Source: Halococcus saccharolyticus DSM 5350
Lineage (GTDB): Archaea; Halobacteriota; Halobacteria; Halobacteriales; Halococcaceae
Length of the DNA: 64,000 nucleotides
Direction of reading: 5' to 3'
NCBI RefSeq assembly: GCF_000336915.1
Contig: NZ_AOMD01000011.1
Span: forward strand, 36,946 to 100,945
Shown here: positions 60,601-64,000 of the stretch, piece after piece
Numbering within the stretch: position 1 is the stretch's first letter
Layout: each line of letters starts with the position of its first letter
Notes under the pieces: generated by a model
Told to the model about the DNA's origin: nothing
Databases searched by the model: none
The model's input: the letters and a program-made list of their open reading frames with translations, nothing else
Position numbers and translations under genes: made by a program

Positions 60601-62231
60601 GCGCTCCCGAACGGGAGGTCGTCCGCACCGTACTCGGCGACGCTCCCCGCGGTCAGGACGGGCTCTCCCGAGTCGAGCGCGCGCCACGGGAGCGCCTCGC
60701 CGTGAGCGTAGCTGGGTCGTTCGCCGAGCACCCGTCTCGCGGCATCGGACACCGCGAAGGGTTCGAGCGTGTCGGTGTCCGGGTCGTGCAGTCTGACGGT
60801 CGTCACCGAGAAACCGAGCACCTCCGCCGCGGCCTCGATGGTCGCCGTCGCGACGCCCGCCCGATCGTCCGCGCGGACGAGATCACGGGTCGATTCGTGG
60901 AGTGCCGTGATCGCCGCCTCGCGACGTTTCCGACCGGTGATGTCGCGCCCGGAGCCGATCACTCCGTACACCGACTCGCTGTCGGTGAGCGGTGCGCCGT
61001 TGAACTCGTGGGGGATCGTCTCGCCGTCCGAAGTCACGAACGCCGACTCGACGGTGACGGTTTCGCCGCGCTCGACGACCGCCGCGATCCGGTCTTCGAT
61101 CAGATCACGGTCGGCCTCGGGAACGAACTCGAGGGCGTTCATCCCCGCGATGGTCTCGTCGTCGTAGCCGACCGTTGCGGCGAACGCGTCGTTCCACCGG
61201 AGCATCTGCCCCGCAGGATCGAACGCGTAGATCGCATCGGGCATCGCATCGAAGATCCCCTCCGCGACCGCACGCTCCTCGCGGAGTTCGCGCTCGCGGC
61301 GTTCGAGTTCGGTGCGGGTCTCGGCCGCGTGGATCGCCTGCCCGATCGTTCCCGCGAGCTCCGCGAGCGCGGTTCGCTCTTCCTCCCCGAAGGCGTACTG
61401 CCGGCTCGAATAGACCACCAGCACGCCGTATGCGACCCCGTCGTACGAGAGCGGTAGCGCGATCACCGACTCGTGGCCGTAGCGCTCGGCGGTTGCGGCC
61501 CACGGCTCCATCGTCTCGTCCTCGATAAGGTTCCGCGTGGTCTGCACCGTTCCGGTGCGGAGCGCTCGTCCGGCGGGGCCGCGACCACGGGGTGTGTCGT
61601 CGGCCCGGACCGTGATCTCGTCGAGATACCCCGTCCCCGATCCCGCACGCTCGTTGATCACGACCCGGTCGCCGTCGCCGGGCTCGCCGATCCACGCGAG
61701 CGTGTACGGCGTCGACTGGGCGAGACGCGCACAGACCTGCTCCTCGATTCCTTCACGGGTCGATTCGCGGACGAGTTCGCGCTGGACATCGCTGATCACG
61801 CCGTTGATGCGGGCGAGTTCGTCCGCCCGGCGCTCGGCACGGTGGGCCTCGACCGCGTTCTCGATCCGGTTGGCCAACAGCTCGTACTGCTCCGTTCCGG
61901 TCTCTTTCTGGAGATAGTCGGTGACACCCGCCGAGACGGCCTCGCTCGCGATCTCCTCGCTCCCTTTGCCGGTGAACAGCACGAACGGCCGATCCGCATC
62001 GATTTCCCGCACCGCGGCGAGGAGATCGAGCCCGTTCATCGCGGGCATCGTGTAGTCGCTCACGATGCAGTCGAACGCCGTCGGATCCCGTTCGAACGTC
62101 GCGAGCGCGGCCTTACCGCCCTCGACGACCGTCACGTCGAAGCCGTCGCGAAGCCGTTCGAGGTGTGTCGCCGCGAGGTCCGCAACTGCCGGCTCGTCGT
62201 CGACCAACAGTACCGCGATCTCGCCGTTCAT
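57684..62231 (-). CDS. Multi-domain sensor histidine kinase with repeated N-box
   Basis: 1515 residues. Order: REC (Asp in DCIVSDYTMPAMNGLDLL), GAF (about 150-310), PAS (325-440), GAF (450-590), three PAS (600-985), GAF (990-1120), PAS (1125-1250), HisKA (His1275 in ISHDLRNPL) and HATPase. There is no membrane segment, so it senses cytoplasmic ligands or redox. In the HATPase the N-box NAVEHGS (1378) is followed by DAVEHGS at 1394 and 1409 and a decayed DATEHAR at 1424. G boxes ADDGPGIPDG and GTGLGLSIV remain intact. Confidence 0.92.
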   Translation of the reverse strand: MNGEIAVLLVDDEPAVADLAATHLERLRDGFDVTVVEGGKAALATFERDPTAFDCIVSDYTMPAMNGLDLLAAVREIDADRPFVLFTGKGSEEIASEAVSAGVTDYLQKETGTEQYELLANRIENAVEAHRAERRADELARINGVISDVQRELVRESTREGIEEQVCARLAQSTPYTLAWIGEPGDGDRVVINERAGSGTGYLDEITVRADDTPRGRGPAGRALRTGTVQTTRNLIEDETMEPWAATAERYGHESVIALPLSYDGVAYGVLVVYSSRQYAFGEEERTALAELAGTIGQAIHAAETRTELERRERELREERAVAEGIFDAMPDAIYAFDPAGQMLRWNDAFAATVGYDDETIAGMNALEFVPEADRDLIEDRIAAVVERGETVTVESAFVTSDGETIPHEFNGAPLTDSESVYGVIGSGRDITGRKRREAAITALHESTRDLVRADDRAGVATATIEAAAEVLGFSVTTVRLHDPDTDTLEPFAVSDAARRVLGERPSYAHGEALPWRALDSGEPVLTAGSVAEYGADDLPFGSAMYVPLGDHGTLSIGLSDDTFDDADIRLTQVLAANAAVALDRVDREARLQRHERMLDAAGDGIYALDTEGRFTSVNDTIVEKTGYAREELLGEHVSTFLEAADIEHGRDLIRDLLSRDSFGSVSESFEATVHPADGSTFPCEIQVALLPTTETEAFRGTVGVIRDSTERKQRERELERYETMVETAPVGMFVVNPDGTVVGGNERAGSMAGYPMAKLRGKPFRTLVENGIVPPESIEKYVAAVRDLLSADTERTTGTYELTITPPNGDRRTLRIRVSLLPYETEFEGTVMICEDVTERKQREHELEAARARFRALAENTTLAVVTIDENSTIRYANEAVQDVFGYAAAELKGESLTTVMPERLHDPHFTGLDRYLREGDKHLDWEWIELPGRHRDGREIQLGVSFGEHVAEGEHRFTATIRDITARKRHEAAIETLHNATRAMIDAADRDEIAEIAVATVERVLDMPMCGVWFHDESDAVLRPAAISERGADLFGTAPTYTGGESLSWQAFEDGETRRYDRVDREADVYDPETPLRSEIVVPIGEFGVLNIGSTEPAAFDDDDVSLAKLLATNTEAALSRADRERQLVDEHDRLGALFENVPDAALRYDLVDGEPIVRDVNTAFEEVFGYAADAVTGENIDEFIVPAGDDARAEADDLNERLLTGERLRTTARRQTVDGVRDFLLHVVPIELNERNAEGYSIYTDITDQQRRQRELERQNELLEEFASVISHDLRNPLSVARGRLELAREEHDSEHHEGIDAALIRMNELIEDVLTLARQGRVIGATERVSLAAVAERAWHTAGTESAELTIDDPGEVEADPDRLARLFENLFRNAVEHGSRNPPLHAQGDAVEHGSTSSRPEASDAVEHGSTSDRTSPDDATEHARDVAVTVGRLDDGGFFVADDGPGIPDGERENVFEGGYSTADDGTGLGLSIVRSIVEAHDWTVTAVESDTGGARFEVRTQTAEEKRK
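57984..58093. repeat. In-gene repeats with 3-base-loop hairpins (kinase N-box)
   Basis: TGTGGAAC-CGT-GTTCCACA (57984-58002), GGCC-TCC-GGCC (58011-58021), CGTGGAGC-CAT-GCTCCACG (58029-58047), and TGGAGC-CGT-GCTCTA (58079-58093, one G-T pair). They encode the DAVEHGS/NAVEHGS copies on the minus strand. Spacing is 45 and about 48 bases, keeping the reading frame. Confidence 0.8.
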
Positions 62232-62354
62232 ACTCGTTGCTGTCGAGTGCACCGCCGCTGGGAAAAACCTATCTGCACCGCTTCGCCGCCGATCACCGTC
62301 GAGCGGTTCCGTGCGGTTCGAGTCACCTTTGGTCCTCGCGCACGTGGGTCAGCC

Positions 62355-62921
62355 GTGACTCTCGAAGAATCCGCACGCGAACTCGAACGCGGGGATCTCG
62401 CTCCCGGCTTCGAACTCCCCGACACCGATGGTGACACCCGCTCGATCGATGACTTCGCCGACAACAAAGCACTGCTGGTGACGTTCACCTGCAACCACTG
62501 TCCCTACGCCCAGGCGAAGTTCGATACCCTCAATCGACTCGCCGACGACTACGGCAACGTCGCGGTCGTCGGGATCAACCCCAACGACGCCGACGAGTAT
62601 CCCGACGACTCCTTCGAGCGGATGCAGGCACTCGTCGATGAGGGCACGATCGAGTACGACGCCTACCTCCGCGACGAGTCCCAGGACGTCGCGCGGGCCT
62701 ACGGCGCGGTCTGCACCCCCGATCCGTTCCTGTTCAAAAGTACCGACGACGGGTTCGAACTCGCCTATCACGGCCGGCTCGACGACGCCCACGGCCCCGA
62801 CGAACAGCCCTCCGGTGAGCCTGGCTTCGAGATGGCGGGCGCGATCGAGTCGGTGCTCGCGGGCGTCCCGGTCGACCACGAGTTCCGACCGTCGCGTGGC
62901 TGTTCGATAAAATGGCACTAA
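62355..62921 (+). CDS. Thioredoxin-fold protein (AhpC/TSA-like)
   Basis: 188 residues from a GTG. APGFELPDTDGDTRSIDDF and VTFTCNHCPYAQ give a thioredoxin fold with Cys46 and Cys49 (CxxC), so it probably works as a thiol oxidoreductase or peroxidase. The ending RGCSIKWH is a feature of this thioredoxin/peroxiredoxin subfamily. The start is limited by divergence from the kinase gene. A long repeat element follows directly. Confidence 0.88.
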   Translation: MTLEESARELERGDLAPGFELPDTDGDTRSIDDFADNKALLVTFTCNHCPYAQAKFDTLNRLADDYGNVAVVGINPNDADEYPDDSFERMQALVDEGTIEYDAYLRDESQDVARAYGAVCTPDPFLFKSTDDGFELAYHGRLDDAHGPDEQPSGEPGFEMAGAIESVLAGVPVDHEFRPSRGCSIKWH

Positions 62922-62925
62922 AGAC

Positions 62926-63283
62926 ACCCACTTTTTTACACGGGGTCCTCTCTCGCTCCCTTCGGTCGGTCGAACCCCGTCCAAAAACTGGACTAAAAGC
63001 ACCCGCTCACTCGCCTGCGGCTCGTTCGCGGTGAACCGCGCTCGCTTCGCTCGCACGGACGGTCATGCTGTCCGCTCTGCACAGCATCGCCCGAACCCTC
63101 GCGCCCTGACCGGCGCTCGCCCTCGATCCACCGAGGGACCGCACCGCCCGCCGAAGCCCTCGACGCACGCTCACTTCGTTCGCTCGCGCGTCTCGCCCTT
63201 CATCCGCCAGGACCGCCCCGTACCGCCAACCGCCACCACTCCGCTGACCGCCACCGCACTGCAACCGCGCCGCAGCCGCAATC
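62926..63283 (+). repeat. Dispersed gene-end repeat element, copy 3
   Basis: T-tract at 62932-62937, an imperfect inverted repeat (ACACGGGGT with ACCCCGTCC), A-tract, then CTGGACTAAAAGCACCCGCTCACTC, GAAGCCCTC near 63150 and TCGCCCTTCATCCGCCAGG (63193-63211). Blocks and order match copy 1, with one mismatch in the last. It separates two convergent genes and is noncoding. Confidence 0.75.
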
Positions 63284-64000
63284 TCACCCCTCGCCAACGA
63301 GATCGTCGTAGCGCGCGCCGGTCTGTTTCAGCGTCTCGGTCGAGTAGAGGCGCTCGTGGTCGTACGGCAGATGTTCGGTGGCGAGTTCGTCAACTTTCGC
63401 GTCGACCGCGGCGGCCTCGCGGCCGTGGATCATCGTGAAGAGGTTGTACGGCCAGTCCTGTTCGGGCCGGCGCGGACGGTGATAGCACAAGGTTACGTAG
63501 GGTAGCGCGCCCGCCGCCGTCCCGCGGGCGTCGAGTTCGTCGTCAGGGACGTCCCAGACCACCATGCAGTTCGCGTCGAACCCGGTGACGACGTGGTTCA
63601 CGATGCAGCCGATCCGCTTGATGCAGCCCGCCTCGCGCAGCCGATCCACGGCGGCGAGCACGTCCTCCACCGGGGCATCGATCTCCTCGGCGACATCGCG
63701 ATACGGCGTCGCGGTGAGCGGGAAGCCCTCCTGAATCGCGAGTAGCAAGCGCGCGGCGAGGCCCGAGAGGTCGCCGGCGGCGTCCTCGCCGATTCGGGTC
63801 GGCGAAACGTCGGTTTCGTCGACTCCCTCTCTGGCGAACCGATCGGCGTTGACCACCGGGAACTCGAGATCGATGTAGAAGTCGGTCAGCATCGGGAGCC
63901 GCAGCACCGCCTGTCCCGTGCGCTCCTCGATCTCGTCGAGGATCGAGTCGCGCGTGTCGCGCGAGCCCGCAGTAACGACGAACCACATGTTCCAGTCGTG
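63284..64000 (-). CDS. ahbB: Siroheme decarboxylase subunit AhbB-like, 5' end missing
   Basis: 238 residues visible; the frame stays open past the right edge (HDWNMWFVVTAGS). Lrp/AsnC-like fold with the signature CYHRPRRPEQDWPYNLFTMI and HG. AhbA/AhbB decarboxylate siroheme to didecarboxysiroheme in the alternative heme pathway of archaea. The second HTH (LLLAIQEGFPLTATPYRDVA) and GCIKRIGCIVNHV match too. The first half of the protein is outside the window. Confidence 0.85.
   Translation of the reverse strand, partial: HDWNMWFVVTAGSRDTRDSILDEIEERTGQAVLRLPMLTDFYIDLEFPVVNADRFAREGVDETDVSPTRIGEDAAGDLSGLAARLLLAIQEGFPLTATPYRDVAEEIDAPVEDVLAAVDRLREAGCIKRIGCIVNHVVTGFDANCMVVWDVPDDELDARGTAAGALPYVTLCYHRPRRPEQDWPYNLFTMIHGREAAAVDAKVDELATEHLPYDHERLYSTETLKQTGARYDDLVGEG

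Overview
The window reads as chromosome of a halophilic archaeon (class Halobacteria). The DNA is GC-rich, the proteins are acidic, many starts have a TATA-like box about 25-30 bases upstream with little or no leader, and it carries a thermosome, TrmY, a tRNA-Pro(CGG), HTH_10-type response regulators, Tat-type lipoproteins and a PilB/PilC pilus apparatus. The genus cannot be fixed from what I can see. I find 61 protein genes (two cut by the window edges), two possible coupled micro-ORFs, one tRNA and several unexplained repeats and palindromes.

1-17 kb is mostly housekeeping: a partial aldehyde dehydrogenase, lipoproteins, prephenate dehydratase, Hsp20, a Bcp peroxiredoxin, a bacterial-type leucyl-tRNA synthetase, an ornithine cyclodeaminase/alanine dehydrogenase homologue, thermosome, a nucleoside phosphorylase, a PIN-domain toxin-antitoxin pair and tRNA-Pro. 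17-23.4 kb holds trmY and a surface-sugar cluster: UDP-glucose 6-dehydrogenase (aglM-like), a sugar nucleotidyltransferase (aglF-like), two NAD-dependent epimerases and a UDP-sulfoquinovose synthase (SQD1/Agl3) relative. The last three form an overlapping operon whose start codon abuts a perfect palindrome.

24.3-31 kb is a metal-homeostasis block: a DtxR-family repressor, a NicO/RcnA-like nickel-cobalt permease divergent from NikR, a PF11449-type metal transporter behind a 27-codon leader ORF containing a hairpin and followed by UspA, and a Zn/Cd-type P-type ATPase. Beyond it lie an FNT-family channel and a small Rieske protein. 32.5-47.9 kb is an assortment: two large divergent GT-C-like membrane proteins, a GNAT acetyltransferase, two MFS and one MATE exporter, an SDR reductase, BtpA, a PfkB kinase, a cyclase-family hydrolase, HdeD and small membrane proteins.

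48-54 kb is a type IV pilus operon transcribed leftward (pilB, pilC and a 538-residue pilin-like protein). 54-62 kb encodes an aminotransferase with an Lrp regulator, and a REC-GAF-HTH_10 regulator behind a 1515-residue multi-PAS/GAF histidine kinase. The window closes with a thioredoxin-fold protein and the truncated siroheme decarboxylase ahbB.

The most unusual signals are: (a) the histidine kinase's ATP-binding N-box, present four times at 15-16-residue spacing, with the DNA of each full copy a hairpin with a 3-base loop; (b) four more hairpins with 3-base loops packed between the Lrp gene and the aminotransferase; (c) a dispersed noncoding element (T-tract, inverted repeat, A-tract, conserved tail) directly 3' of three different genes in the same orientation; and (d) the leader ORF with hairpin ahead of the metal transporter.
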